Below, in pieces: positions 12,246 to 24,197 of a DNA stretch of 64,000 nucleotides. The notes beneath the pieces are model-generated. The model searched no databases. It was not told the origin of the DNA and was given only the letters and a program-made list of their open reading frames with translations. Every line of letters starts with the position of its first letter. The first letter of the stretch is position 1. This stretch comes from Isoetes taiwanensis (Eukaryota; Streptophyta; Lycopodiopsida; Isoetales; Isoetaceae), in contig JAJEKV010000003.1 of NCBI GenBank assembly GCA_021234155.1, positions 33,523,166-33,587,165 on the forward strand, read 5' to 3'. Made by a program: the position numbers and the translations under genes.

Positions 12246-12714
12246 GGCCATGAAGAGAAGTTCAAGTAGTTGTCAAGAATTACCTTGCAAAGCAAGAAAA
12301 AGGTAAAACAGTGTCCAATATTAGTTTTATTGAGACTTGTGCGTAAGAACAAGAAGAACAAGATGTTATGGTTGTGCAAAACACGTGCTAGGCTCCATTG
12401 TGTACATCTCCAAGTTCGGTCCCACTAAGTGTAGCTCCTAAGGTAACATTTCAGCCAAACCCTCAGGATATAGCTCCTCCCCCTGTTCAAAGGTATAAAC
12501 AGAAGGATTCTGAGCTTGATGAATTTGAATTGCTTATGAAAAACTCCAAGGTTACTGTAGACTTACTAACTTTACTAAGGATTGCACCATCATACAGGGA
12601 AAAGCTCATCAAGAATACCCAAAATGTTGAAGAAATTGCTGCAGAAACTTGCAACAACATTTTCAGAGCCTTACCCGAGCATAATCAAGATCGGGTGCTT
12701 TTATTTGTAGTGCT

Positions 12715-13014
12715 ACTATAGGTACCTCCCATTTAGATAAGGTTTTGTTGGATGGAGGTTCCTCCCTAAATGTCATGCCTTATCATGTTATGAAAACACT
12801 GAATCTCAAAGTAGAAGACAACACTTCTATTGTTCTAAAATCCTTTTCCAATGCTAAGGTAGTACCAAAGGGAGTGGTGAGAAATGTGTCTGTTAATACA
12901 GGGGGAATCATTGTCTTAGCTACATTTGTGGTTGTTGACTTTGAGAATGTTAATCATGCTAACATTTATGATTTATTACTGGGAAGAAGGTGGATGAAAA
13001 CAAAGAGATGCTAG
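12715..13014 (+). pseudogene. Aspartic protease domain
   Basis: The frame reads 'LLDGGSSLNVMPYHVM', matching the active-site motif of plant Ty3/gypsy proteases where D-G-G-S replaces D-S-G-S. It ends with 'DLLLGRRWM', the conserved second motif (hhGRxW). It follows a degenerate linker after gag. Confidence 0.85.
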
Positions 13015-13229
13015 GCCTATATGGTCTAAAGGTATTTGCACTATTTCAAATGGAGCAACTTCCATTAAACCGGTAAAACCAAACTGACCCTTCCGCTAAC
13101 ATTAGATTTATAGATGTGGATATCTTGGGTGAAGAAGAGTTAGGAGTTTACAGCTTTAGGTCTAGATGTTGATATAAATGCGAAGTTATCAACTTTGCTC
13201 ATGTAGAGTTCCCCCGATCCAAAAGAAAA

Positions 13230-13640
13230 CAAGGCCTACCTTTGGTTTGATGGAGGTATGTCTAAGAAATTAGGGATTGCTTCTTCGCACGCTATTCAAG
13301 GATGCGATCTTAAGCCGATGACTAAGATAGGGAGAATTCATCCTAATATTTCTTCTAATGCAGCGGTAGAATATAGGGCCCTCATTGCAGCCTACAGAAG
13401 CAAGGTTCATGAATATTTCCCATATTGTTATCTATGGAGACTCACAACTTGTTTGCAAAACAGATTTTGGGAGAATACCAAACAAAACATCAAGATATGG
13501 AGGATCCGAACACACAAGCTCGAGAATTGCTAACTTTTTTTTTGATCATTGGGAAATTTATCATATTCCAAGGTCTAAAAACTTTGAGGCTGATTCTTTG
13601 TGCAGGAAAACACTCTTAGAGCATCTCTCCGAGGGGAGCT
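13230..13640 (+). pseudogene. Archaeal-type RNase H domain, placed before the RT
   Basis: Across three frames the domain reads in order 'YLWFDGG', 'NAAVEYRALIAA', 'IYGDSQLVCK', 'GEYQTKHQDME', 'QARELL' and 'IPRSKNFEADSL'. These are the signatures of type-I RNase H of the archaeal kind (D-G-G, E-Y-x-A-L, G-D-S-Q, N-x-E-A-D). Such a domain is known from the Tat/Ogre/Retand group, where it normally lies after the RT and its own RNase H. Here it lies between protease and RT. Three frameshifts disrupt it. Confidence 0.8.
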
Positions 13641-13859
13641 ATCAAGGAAGATGTCCTAGATGAAGATGAACTCTCTCGGCCATCCTATCTTGACCATCAA
13701 CCTAGCACAAGAGGAATCACACAAAGAACTTGAAGTACACAAAGGAGGTATGTCCAGGACTTTGCAAATGGGAGATCTATATGATGAAGATTGCAAAGGT
13801 AAAATGATTAAGTACTTTGAAGATTGGGTGGATGTTTTTGCATGGGAATATTCGTAATT

Positions 13860-14720
13860 GAAAGGGGTTGATAGGAGCATTTGTGAGTTTGAGATAAAAG
13901 TTAGTGAAGATACTAAACCTGTCATGCGAGATTGAGAAGAATTAATTCCTCACTTTTAGATCTTATCAAGGTGAATTATTCAAAATGCAGGAGTCAGGTT
14001 TGATAGTTGACATTGTGAACCCTTCTTGGGTTTCTTGTATTGTTCCAGTTCTAAAAAAGAATGGTTCTCTAAGAATATGTGTGGATTATAGAGATCTAAA
14101 TAAAGCTACATCACAAAGATTGTTACCCTTTGCCTTTTTTTGGAAGAAATACTTTATGCAGTGGTGGCAAGTCTATGTACTCATTTTTGGATGGTTTCTC
14201 CGGTTTTAATCGATTAGCATCAAAAGGAAGATCAGCCAAAGACATCCTTCATTACTCCATGGGGAACTTATGCAATGAAAAGGATGCCTTTTGGCTTAAT
14301 GAATGCCCCCGCTACATTTCGAGAGCTATGGATATCGTCTTTGCAAACATGACTCCTCGAAAGCAATTCAGAGTTTATCTTGATGATTTATGCTTAGTAC
14401 CGTACAAGTGATCATATTTTCAGAGCTAACAAGGATATTTACATTGTGTAGATAAACTGGAGTTAATCTAAACCCAAAGAAGTGCATCTTTTTGGCATCC
14501 AAAGGCCAGCTCTTAGGCCATGAGGTTTCGCTAAAGGCCTTCAAGTAGTCAAGAGAAGATCATAGCTTTAAAAAGCTTCAAACACCTGTGACAATTAAAG
14601 AAGTCAAGGGATTTATGGGAATGACCTCTTTCTTAAGAGTGTATGTGCCTAATTTCTCTCACCTTATTAGTCCTATCTCTAAGTTGACTAGAGTAGGCCA
14701 AGTTAGTAAAAGAGAAAGTA
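13860..14720 (+). pseudogene. Reverse transcriptase domain
   Basis: Motifs in order: 'GLIVDIVNPSWVS' and 'VLKKNGSLRICVDYRDLNKAT' (13,985-14,110), the palm region after frameshifts near 14.15-14.3 kb, and the catalytic 'FRVYLDDL' at about 14,365 with both aspartates kept. The connection 'VKGFMGMTSFLRVYVPNFS' follows at 14.6 kb. The frame changes at least three times. Confidence 0.88.
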
Positions 14721-15180
14721 AATATAGGCCCGTTGTTTGACCGATGAGTGTGAAAAGCTTTTTTTGCAGATCATAGAGGCTATTTGCCATTCTACACTTT
14801 TTAAAAACTCCAGACCTTTCATTACCATTTAAAGTTTACATAACTATCACTAAAAAGGTCTGCTGGAGTTGCCATTTTGCAGATAGACACCCTATTGCTT
14901 TTGCAAGCAAACAATGGTCTCAAACTGAAGAGAAGTATGCTAAGATAGAAAGGAGGCCGCTTTGCTCTCATCTTTTTGATCGAGAGACAGTGGTCATCTT
15001 TACAAAAATCCCAAGCCACTATCTACATGCAGAACCCCATGCCCTTTTTGTATGGTAAGAAATTAGAAAAACCTAAACTTCATAGGTGGGCTTGTAGGCT
15101 TCAATCTTATGATTTAAAGGTAAAGGTTATTCATGTATTGAACAACCCGAGTTTATACTTGCCTCACGCCTACTTTGAAC
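14720..15180 (+). pseudogene. Ty3-type RNase H domain
   Basis: The usual RNase H after the RT is degraded: a 'PIAFASKQWSQTEEKYAK'-like stretch near 14,890-14,945, then 'LEKPKLHRWACRLQSYDLKV' at 15,065-15,125. With the archaeal-type domain upstream, the element has two RNase H domains. Confidence 0.75.
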
Positions 15181-15349
15181 ATGAGGAGTTGATACAAGAA
15201 GAAGAAATGACTAACCTTGTTGTAAATGAACAGGACTTGTCAACTATACCAGCTCAAGGTTGGCAACAACCTATTAGGAGGTTCCTTCAAGATCGGGAGA
15301 TACCTTCGAATTTTTCAAAAGCCAAGCTTACAAGTTTAAGTTAAAATGT

Positions 15350-16500
15350 TTGACTTACTCCTTGGTTGGTGACATCTTGTGCAAGGTAAATAGGGATGGT
15401 GTACTCTTAAGATGTGTTGATGAAGATGAAGCTGCCCTGGCATTTCATGAAAATCACAAAGGTGTTTGTGGTGGTCATTTTGCAGCAGACACAACCGCCA
15501 AGAAAATATTGAGGTCTGGTTATTTCGCCTCATTTATTTAAAGATTGTTATGATATTATAAAGACTTGTCATCAATGCCAGATCTTTTGCAAAAGAATCT
15601 TGCATCCCCGCTCCTCTTACAGAATTGTCTCCCCCGGTCCATTTCAAGTTTGGGGATTGGACTATGTTGGCCCTATCAATCCCCCATCCTCAGCCCAAAG
15701 ATGAATACATTGTTGTGGCTACAGATCTGTTCACTAAGTGGTCAGAAGCAAAGACCTTTAAGGAAAGCAAATGCCCATACTCTTGCTAGATTTTTGCATG
15801 AGAATATTTGCTCTAGGTTTGGCATTCCTTTTAAAATTTTGACTGATAGAGGCTCTACTTTTATTAATGAAGTTATTAATTTCCTTGTTTCAAGCCTCAA
15901 GATCAAGCATGTGAAAAGCTCACCCTATTATCCTCAAGGAAATGGCCAAGTCGAGTCTACTAACAAAGTGCTTAAGGGTATTTTGCAGAAAAGCAATTTT
16001 TGCCAAAACCAAAGGGATTGGCACTTGAAATTATATGATGCTCTTTGGGCTCATAGAATTACTTCTAAAGCGACTACTAATGCCTCACCTTTCAGTTTAG
16101 TATATGGAGTAGAGGCAGTTATTCCAAATGAAAGTTAGAGATACCTTCTTTAAGGATGGCACTCAAGCTTGAGTTGGAGTTTTCTCAAGCCTTGAAGCAA
16201 TGTGTATGAAGTTACGTTAAAATTAGATGAAGAAAGGTTTGTTGCAGAGAGAATTACAACTTGGTCAAGAAGGCTAAGAGTGCAAAGACTTTCAAGGTCT
16301 GCTCACAAACTACAAGACAAGTTTGCACCTATGGAATTAGTTTTAAAGTGGAATCTTTCTGCAGATGAAGGGAAGCTTTCAAAGTTTGAAAATCCTTGGG
16401 AAGGTCCCTATCAAATTTTAGGAGATCTTTGGCCGCTCATCTTATAGGTTGGCAGATCTTGGCATGATTAGAACTTCCAAATCCCATTAATATTCAACAC
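15350..16500 (+). pseudogene. Integrase with H2C2 zinc finger and GPY module
   Basis: The zinc finger is read as 'HENHKGVCGGHF' with the Cys pair 'CHQC' at about 15,570. The catalytic core follows: 'GLDYVGPI', 'ILTDRGSTFINEVI', 'SPYYPQGNGQVESTN'. The C-terminal GPY module is 'LVLKWNLSADEGKLSKFEN' plus 'PWEGPYQI' and 'YRLADLG', and it ends near 'NIQHLKRYW' at 16.5 kb. Stops and frameshifts are present between these parts. Confidence 0.9.
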
Positions 16501-17109
16501 CTTAAAAGATATTGGCCTCAACATGCACCGCTTGAGCCTCTTCACTTCTATATAAGCATTTGTTCTAGCTTAGAATAGGTTAGTTTATAATTTCAAAGCT
16601 GAGGTTTTAATATTTCTTTTAATTAGCATATTTCCTTTGAGGTTTAATATTGTGATTTTTCTGTTTAGCTGCAGGAATGTGACCACAAGGGATGAAGACT
16701 TTGATTATTACCTATTAATGGGCTCCATGTTGTCATGACAGGACCATTTGTTAAAACATTTCATCATCATCTTCTAAACTGGCCTATTCTTCATAAGACC
16801 TTGCTTCTCCATTGGAGTTCTAGAGTGCTATCCATACATAAATTTCCACATCTTGCTTGGCACTCATGCTAACCTTGATTTACTGTCATATGCAGGTTCA
16901 TTCTTTTCTCCTCCATTTTCGTCTGCCTATAAGTTGCCTTACATTCCATTTCAGCCTTCTATCCTTTTATTTTCATTCCCTACAATGCTCTGCACCACAT
17001 TTCCACCATAGCAGAGTTCATATTACACTCATACCACTCATTTCATTACTCTACATCATTCTCGTCACACTGCACCCAAGATTTGAAGATCCTCGCCTAA
17101 GTCTCATCC

Positions 17110-17149
17110 AGGGGCCGAGGGGACCAGCCTATTCTTTCCTTTGAGGAGA
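17110..17149 (+). other. Polypurine tract region before the 3' LTR
   Basis: The bases before the 3' LTR include 'aggggccgaggggacc' (about 17,110-17,125) and end 'tttgaggaga' immediately before TGTTGCC. This is a plausible, weak priming tract for plus-strand DNA. Confidence 0.45.
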
Positions 17150-19602
17150 TGTTGCCCATTTCTGGCAACATGGACTAGCATCTATTATCAAAAACTTTTG
17201 TTTCATCCATATTTCCTCTAAGGAAAAGTTTCAGGCTATTGTGATCCCATTAGAGTTTGGAAGACATTTGACCAAGTTTGGAAGGCATTGGGGATCTCCT
17301 TTTATAGCCTAATCTTTTCCTTGAGGTAAAATACCTTTTAGACACATTCCCATTTGTTTAACATTTTCCTTTGATTTGAAGACCAGGCAAAGGCTATAGC
17401 AAGATTATCAAGGAAGCACAAGATGTTTTACCAAAGCTCAACCTTATGAAGCTTGCTTGAGTTTCATTAGTAGTTTGAAGTCACACATATAAGGATGCCA
17501 TCTTGGAAGTGAAACATGCTCTTATTCTAGCCTTGAAGTTTGGAAGACCCTTATAGAAGTTTGGAAGACCCTTAGGCTTTGAGCAAATGTATCTTCACCA
17601 TGAGGTATGATTTGAGCATTAGAGACAATCTGAGATGAAATCAAGTGCTACAGAGGTACCCATCTTGTCTTCATTCCATATCCACCTTTTTATGTCCTAT
17701 GAACCTTTTATAACCTTTCTCTCACCATGTTTTTCACTTTTGAGACCTTTTCTCATCATTTCACTACCCATTTTTTTCAATTGAGAATTGCCCCCTAATG
17801 ATCTTGAAAAACTTCAAAGGCAAGAAAACTCTTTTCTCTTTCTCATTTCATCTTCCTAAACCCTAGCATAGCCTATTTACACCCTTTTCCCATCTTTTTC
17901 CCATGACTTTTTCACCATCCCTATGTTGCAATATTCATTGACCATGGGTCAAAATGGACAAAAATTTAAATGTTTCAGGTTTGACTCGAAAACCTTCTAG
18001 ATGGAAATCTTAAAAAAAAGAGCTAACATGGCCTTTTTAAATTTGAAAAACCCTTGGGAAGGCCTTCAAAATTGGATTCTTGGGATCGTGCCAAAAAATA
18101 AAACCTATTCTAGCCTATCTACCCTATCTATTTCTCAAGATAGTTCAGTCCCCCCAATTTTTCCACGTGGCGGCCAGGGTGGGGGGCGGACATTACGGGT
18201 GGGTGTCCCCTCAAGCGTGGTAACGAAACTTAATAGTGGGGTCAACACTATTCCTTATATACGAAAGTCATTTGCCGGACTTCGTTTGTGCACGTGGGAT
18301 ATATCACCCTTAAGAATTTTTGATGAACCCTAAGAAATAGGGGAACACGCTAAATCCGCCAATTAGGTGCCTAAATTTGATTGAATCCCGCCAATTTTCC
18401 CCCGAGATCAACTCCCGAACCTTTTAGAGACCTTGGGGACCCCTCTCGTGGCATTTGATCCGTGAGAAATTGCTCAAATTAGGCCTAAAATCACTTACCG
18501 AGAGCTAGTTTTGTGAGAGGAACAGTTCTTAAACCAAAGATTACAGATCAAATCGACCGCCCTCGAGGAGATATACCTGCGTGATTTTGGCGATGAATAT
18601 TTTGATATCATTTTGCTCTGCTCTGCTTTCGATTCCAGCTCTATTTCGATTCGAGATTGAAGTCGGTTAGTTGTGACTGTCAAAGATCGAAGCACCTCGA
18701 TTGCAAACTTAAATAATCATTCCATATTACTTCATTGGTATTTTTGAAGCACTCGAAAAGACTCATACAGGTCTTGAAATTGCTCTCAAGCATTATTACT
18801 CAAGCATTATTATTTTGAAACTTTGGTAATACCCCGCTGACATTATCAAACTTTCGTACCACATTGCTATAATGCATAGTCTTTGCCCCGAAAAATCGTT
18901 TTCATCATTGTACATCCATTTTTGTAATTTCGCATTGCTCTTTTAAAAAGCAAAAACCAAAAACAAGACCAAAAACACTTACTCGAGATTATATCCTCTT
19001 CGGATAGTTGTATTTCATCCTTATAGGAATCCTAGAAACCTATACATTCTGGAGAAAACATATAAAAAGATTTCTTTTTCATAATCAATTCTGAGTTTGT
19101 TCTTTTTCTTGAGGTTTTGTTTACTTACAGAAAACTAAAACATCCTTTTGCTATTCAAACCTTTTGCACGTGATCTAGAGGCTATTTTGAAGTTATGCGC
19201 ACAGATCCCAACCCAAAATTTCCCATCAAACTCCATCTCGCAAAATTTGGCTCTGTTTTGGCACGGCCAACTTTTGACCTCGCCTTTGACCTCGATTTTC
19301 TTGACCCTCCCTTATTCAAATCAAGTCAAATCTTCTCCACCATTTTTCTCTGCTTGTTGACCACTTATAACACCAATCGGATCTTCAAAATCTCTCAAGG
19401 TGTGTCACGCAAGTTCAGTTTTTGCTCGACAGTTTTTTTTTCGGTTTCGGGGACTCTAGTGATTTTGAAAAACTAGCACTTCAAAATGAATTTTCTGGTT
19501 TCATATGACAAGGATTGATCACCCTAAGTGATCCGGAGGTTCTAACCATTACGTTTAAGATTCCTTTGAGGTTAGGCTAAAATTTCGTGTTTTAGGCTAA
19601 CA
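17150..19602 (+). repeat. 3' LTR of the Ty3/gypsy element
   Basis: It matches the 5' LTR from TGTTGCC to GGCTAACA, at 2.45 kb. Differences are enriched at and next to CG dinucleotides (for example 18,495-18,680 against 10,031-10,215), including short indels. Confidence 0.93.
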
Positions 19603-19722
19603 CGTGGTCCCACCAAACTTGCTTGGATTTCTTACTTTTGTTTCCCTTCTTCTCAACTTGTCGCAGCCTTCAGTCGTGGTCCCACCGACTACCTTGGATT
19701 TCTTACTTTTGTTTCCCTTCTT
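19603..19722. repeat. 72-bp tandem duplication in the Lys-rich linker
   Basis: The unit starting 'cgtggtcccacc' and containing 'ttggatttcttacttttgtt' occurs at 19,603 and again at about 19,675. On the minus strand it encodes a Lys-rich linker. The LTR element inserted at the edge of one unit. Confidence 0.8.
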
Positions 19723-21810
19723 GGTGGCATTGGCTCTTTTCTTTCTGCTGCCACACGGCACCTCCTTGGTAACGATGTCTGCAACTCCGCGACCTCTTCG
19801 TCTCTCTTTGGAATTGTAACAAGGTGCAGAGCATAAAACGTAAGATTAGCGCAAGTTGAAAGCACAAAAGCGGTTTTCGGCGGATGGCAAAGACATATCA
19901 AAGATGTTGCGGCATGCAATAAAGAGAGTATTACCTTTTCAAACGTCTTCCATTCAAGCAAGAACTCATGATTCTCTCTCTCTCTCTTGGACATATAGGG
20001 TGAGTTTTTATGCCACACGCCGACATGTCCGCATCAAGCGATCATGTTTATGCCATTCTTCACCCTCGCTCTTGTTGCAAAACCACCCTCCAGAGCTCGG
20101 GTTGGTTGAGTCATACATATATTGGCTGGCGGACACCGCCTCACCAGTCCACAGACCTCGCGGTGCACTTGCACTCTTCACCATGAAATCCGGGCCACGA
20201 CCTTAATGCATTGGGGCTACCGGCATACTCCAACTTCATATGGTATATGCAACAACGGGTTTCCCTTTCTCGATACTTTCTTTACATAAATAGGCTTCAA
20301 CTTCGAAAGCCTTTAAGCAAACAGGTGTTCAGGATGTGCCTTTTGTATTGTTGAAATAGCTCCAAATTGAATGGTGGCCGCGTTGGTTAGAAATATTTAT
20401 GCAACAATAGCAAAGAAAAATTTGTATGGAAACTTATACCCGTAGTGACCTCCATAAGGTGCAAGGGATAAGAAATTGAAGCCCTTGACTCTCCAAAAAG
20501 TGTTCACAACATCTTTCTTGCAAGGAGAGACTCTACGCTATTTTGTTTCGAGAATTACTGTTATGCTTTGCTTGCAAGCTGGGGTGAGAGAATCGCGCAC
20601 CTCAACCTCCTTTGGAAGCTAGACCACGGACCATTTCCAAGGGCTGCCCGATTTTCTTAATGCAGCAGTTGCAATTGTTGACCTCATGCAACCTATCATA
20701 AGAAATATTGCACATTAATCAATGAACATATCTCATCCAGCATCACTCAGCAGATACAAGCACTTAAAAGCACTTAAAAGCACGAAGAAGCACAGGCATG
20801 AAAGCAAGAATTAGATGCACCTAACAATACGCCATAGTGGAATTGCATCTCGATTTTGTGGAAGAAGCCATCACCGATTGTCGAGGTTCGCTCTCCAAAC
20901 ATCATGGTTCCTTTGCCTCTTTGTGGCTGCCATTGTCTGCATTTCAAGTTGTTGAGCAAAGACCCACACTGCCTTGCACTCCTTTGGATTTGGCAAAATT
21001 CCGTGTTCCGAGATTTCCATTTAGGTGGTGATGAACCACCCTCTTCATCACATCGGCCTTGAGTTCGGGTGAATGTTTTTTGGTGAGCTTATTGAAGTAA
21101 TCAACTACTTGCTTGGCCATTTCTTGCCTGCGTCTCATGCTCAGATCCTCCCGTTCAGCCGCTGCTTTTCTCATCTTATTCCGTAATCTGTACTCTCTCT
21201 TTCATTTGCATCCAATTTCTTGTAAATTGCGAGGAAACCGGATCTTCACGTGATATTTCGTGTTGCATTGACATCCAACAAAACGGAACATCAGTATTGG
21301 GATTCATCGGGCCGAAAAATCCAATGCTAAGCGTGTGATTGCCTCCAGGCCAGATCGAGGGCGCCATGAAATTCCCCGAGAGGGAGGATAAGTGAATTGG
21401 AGGAGAAATTTGGCGGGCCATGACGAAGTAATCCAATTTGCAGCGTACTACCACACCACTCGCGAAAATCCGGATAAAAGCCCACAATCATTTTCCCTAA
21501 CGGCTCGTTCGGTGAGGTGGACGTCGAAAGTACATGAAGGGCGCGAAAAGAAATGACGCGGATTAAGCATTTCCATCGGCACCCAGATTAAGCAAAGCGA
21601 GGGTGCTCGATAATGGCTAAAACCCTCGCTATAAGCATCGTCCGGGACGATGCTTTTGCTACCCACCAAAGATACTTTCACCCCGAATCTCCTTAGCGTT
21701 TGAAACGATGTTGGAAAGAGCATTGCACTACATGGTTTGCGGATTGGGATGTGCAACGAGTAACGCCTCGATGCTTGCCGTTCGATCCCCGAGCTTTTGC
21801 AACAATATCT
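19603..21810 (-). pseudogene. SDG-family gene, copy 1, N-terminal part
   Basis: Minus-strand coding pieces resume right after the 3' LTR. Reading from 21.8 kb down: 'EILLQKLGDRTASIEALL', a 'PDDAYSEGFSHYRAP' stretch, 'VVDYFNKLTKKHSPELKAD' (about 21.0-21.15 kb), 'VSPCKKDVVNTFWRV' (about 20.5 kb), then 'EEWHKHD' with 'ACGIKTHPICPRE' (about 20.0 kb) and a Lys-rich linker. The EWHK...CG.K...ICP.E order matches copy 2 near 60.4 kb (EWHKLKC, CGVKKLDICPNEE). It is the same gene as 7,063-8,670, split by the LTR element. Several frameshifts. Confidence 0.65.
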
Positions 21811-21819
21811 CAATGGTCA

Positions 21820-22435
21820 TTTTTCTCAAAAGATATGGGACGCAGCTTACTTTGGCCCAAGTGTGGCGGTCATTATCATGCACACATAAATCCCACCTTG
21901 GCACCAGGGCCCCAAGCTTATTTGCTTGCTTCATTGTCCAGGAACAAGCTTGTAGCTATTGCATCAATTCCCACGGGGTCCCACAGGCTAAGGATTGAGA
22001 CAGGTAGATGGGAGCGACCGCAATTGCCACGAGAAGCGAGATTATGTGCCTGTTGCCAGTTACATGTTATTGAAGACGAAAGCCATACTCTTCTGAGTTG
22101 CCCTGCTTTTGAGATAGTCTGGAATCATTTTTTGACCTTAGCATTCCATTCCACGCTTCCACAACTTCTCAGAGCACCATCTGTGCATGACTTGGCATTA
22201 TACATACTTGAGGTTCTAGATAAACGTCTGCAATTACTGAGCCCTCAGTAGTCATTATCTCCGCTTGTCTAGTATCATCATTACTGCAAAGGTTTTTCCC
22301 TTGAAAACCTTTCGAGGCAGGGGTTTTTTAATCCTAGTAGTAATGATTGTACTAGCCCATTGTATGGGTCCCATGGCCTATTGGTCTCCGTGGACGTTAA
22401 AAAATCTATTCTATTCTATTCTATTCTATTACAAT
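21820..22435 (+). mobile_element. 5'-truncated LINE 3' end (with pentanucleotide tail)
   Basis: The plus frame encodes the C-terminal tail of a LINE protein: 'SHRLRIETGRWERPQL', then a C-x2-C...H...C finger 'LCACCQLHVIEDESHTLLSC'. It stops at 22,249. The 3' untranslated part holds a hairpin-like stretch (ttactgcaaaggtttttccc...taatcctagtagtaa), then 'ccgtggacgttaaaaaat' and a (TCTAT)n tail. The same 3' end is found at 42,195-42,388. It inserted into the minus-strand SDG-family gene. Confidence 0.85.
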
Positions 22436-23763
22436 CATATTCTATTGTTACCATGTATATTTAAATACCATTTTAAATCTATAATGGGCCTTCCACAAAA
22501 GTGCATCCAATTATTGGGCAATAGTATGTGCAATATGTGTGCAATGTTATACCTTGATATTAGTAAACAATAAACCTTTGATCTTAATGTCATCTTCTTT
22601 TATTACGGGATTTCTTTCGATTTCCACTTGTCTATACTTTTGAGATATATTTTTTCCAATGCAAACAAACAATAATAAATGTGCACCTTTCAAGCTCAAG
22701 GAGCATAGTGCCGTTTTGAAGCAACATACATAATAGATTGAAGAATTTCATTGCCATCGCTATCTCAAAACATCTCTAAGGATGAAAAGGAAATTGAAGC
22801 TCTCTGATGCATAACCACAACAAATGCCCAACCATATTGATGCATAACCACAACAAATGCCCAACCATTTTTCAAGAGACGTATTGTCAGCAAACTTAGG
22901 GGGGCTTTGGAGACCTCATATTTTCTCTAATGGTCCAAATCTTGCACACTGCCCTTGCCATTTATCCGCTATTGATCCACTCAAAATGTACAGGCATTTG
23001 AGTTTTGGCTATGGCAAATTCACTTGGCAACCAAAAGCTGAGCACCAATATTTTTTCCAATCCGGGCTAGGCACAACATTCATTTTCTCCACAACATTCA
23101 TTTTTTTCTCATAGACACCGGTTAAGATATTTGATTTGCCAACACAATTATCATTTATTGATTGAGTATAGTTATTTTACCCAAAGAAGTCGAAAGGTTT
23201 CACCCATTAGTTATTGTTACTTTCTTTTAGTTCAGAACAATACTTCTGTCTTCTGATCTGCTAAAAGCGGTTTCCAAAAATGGTACTCACTTTGGGAGGA
23301 ATGCCTATTGTGTTATTGATTGTTAGAAGTTTTTATTGAATGGTGCAATTAATATCACGGCAAACTTCCAAGGATGCTTCCATAACCCAATATACGTAAT
23401 GCTATTGACTGCAATATCATATTTACAAAAAAATACCTTAGTCACAAGCACACAGGATGTTCCTCAAAGTAGGCGCTTTTCGTACTGAAGCACAATAATC
23501 ATGTCTTAAACTAAAACAAAGACAGAAATAGAACTCAAGGGTGGACTACCATAAGAACCATGTTGCAGCTAATATGCTCCAAGTGCACCAGTTGCTTGGC
23601 CTTATTTACGATGGCTCTGCACATTCGCTAAATTGATAAATGCAGAAAACAGTATTCAAATTTGGTCCAACTCATGCGGATATGCTTGCAATTCTACCTT
23701 AGCTCCTAAAGACAAAATGGTCATCTTTAAAAGTGCCATGTTACCATTGATATTTTGCCGCAA
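22436..23763. other. No recognisable gene
   Basis: AT-rich DNA. It contains a 33-bp tandem duplication at 22,805-22,868 (tgatgcataaccacaacaaa...). No protein motif recognised. Confidence 0.5.
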
Positions 23764-23830
23764 CAAGAATAGAATAGAATATGATTTTATCGTCCACAAG
23801 GACTTCCTCATATTGTTTTGCAGCGTTGTC
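23764..23830 (-). mobile_element. Very short LINE 3' end
   Basis: On the minus strand the sequence reads 'gtggacgataaaatcat' followed by attctattctattct, as in the LINE 3' ends at 22.4 and 42.36 kb. Only about 60 bp was copied. It cuts off the third starch synthase exon. Confidence 0.6.
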
Positions 23831-23832
23831 CC

Positions 23833-24197
23833 AGCTTTACACAGGAGCACCATCCGAGCTAAAATATCCTGTATAATATTTCCAAACTCAGAAAACATTA
23901 AAGCATTTAATCCTCAACCAGATAGTTGATTGAAAAGCACCTCACGTGAACCTCCATAGATATTGTCAGCCCATTTATAGAAGATGGATGAATCTATAAA
24001 CACAAAGTCAACTCCATCTATGTATCCATGGAAGTATCCTACCTCCATATCCTAAAAAAAAAAACCCAAAAAATTAGATGTACCAATTTCGTCAAAAGGC
24101 AAGGTTGTATATATTCTACCTGGCCCCCTACATTGTAGATTTTACGAACACCTGTCTCCCGGGCTTCTGCATAATCTTTATATCTTGGAACAACAAC
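23833..24197 (-). pseudogene. Starch synthase (GT5) gene fragment, three exons
   Basis: Three exons with correct GT/AG borders. Exon 24,120-24,197 encodes 'VVVPRYKDYAEARETGVRK' plus seven residues. Exon 23,941-24,051 encodes 'MEVGYFHGYIDGVDFVFID' and ends 'DNIYGGSRE'. Exon 23,868 downwards encodes 'DILARMVLLCKA' and is then lost in a LINE tail. These are consecutive blocks of the ADP-glucose-binding GT5 domain of plant plastid starch synthases (the PRY...Y.EA.DTGVRK, YFH.YIDGVDFVF and DIYGG.R blocks). The N-terminal KTGGL motif and all of the C-terminal half are missing, so it is a relic. The DIRS-like element lies just beyond, at 24.2 kb. Confidence 0.88.

Larger units (their letters stand above)
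8671..19602 (+). mobile_element. Degenerate Ty3/gypsy LTR retrotransposon with an extra RNase H
   Basis: Two long terminal repeats (8,671-11,150 and 17,150-19,602) both start TGTTGCC and end GGCTAACA. Between them, in shifting frames, lie gag, protease, an archaeal-type RNase H, reverse transcriptase, the usual RNase H and integrase. Many stops and frameshifts make it non-autonomous now. The 5-bp flanks are ctgtg (8,666-8,670) and cgtgg (19,603-19,607), an imperfect target-site duplication. The insertion lies inside the minus-strand SDG-family gene, at a sequence (gcagccttcagt...) repeated on the far side. LTR divergence is moderate, with many indels. Confidence 0.92.

Noticed and set aside
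16857-17144. 95-codon frame before the 3' LTR (possible envelope-like gene)
   Set aside because: Hydrophobic by composition (TC-rich DNA); no signal or fusion pattern, and integrase ends well before.
21448-21999. Reading the whole 21.7-22.25 kb plus frame as LINE
   Set aside because: The part before about 21,820 codes better on the minus strand as SDG-family sequence, so the LINE starts later.
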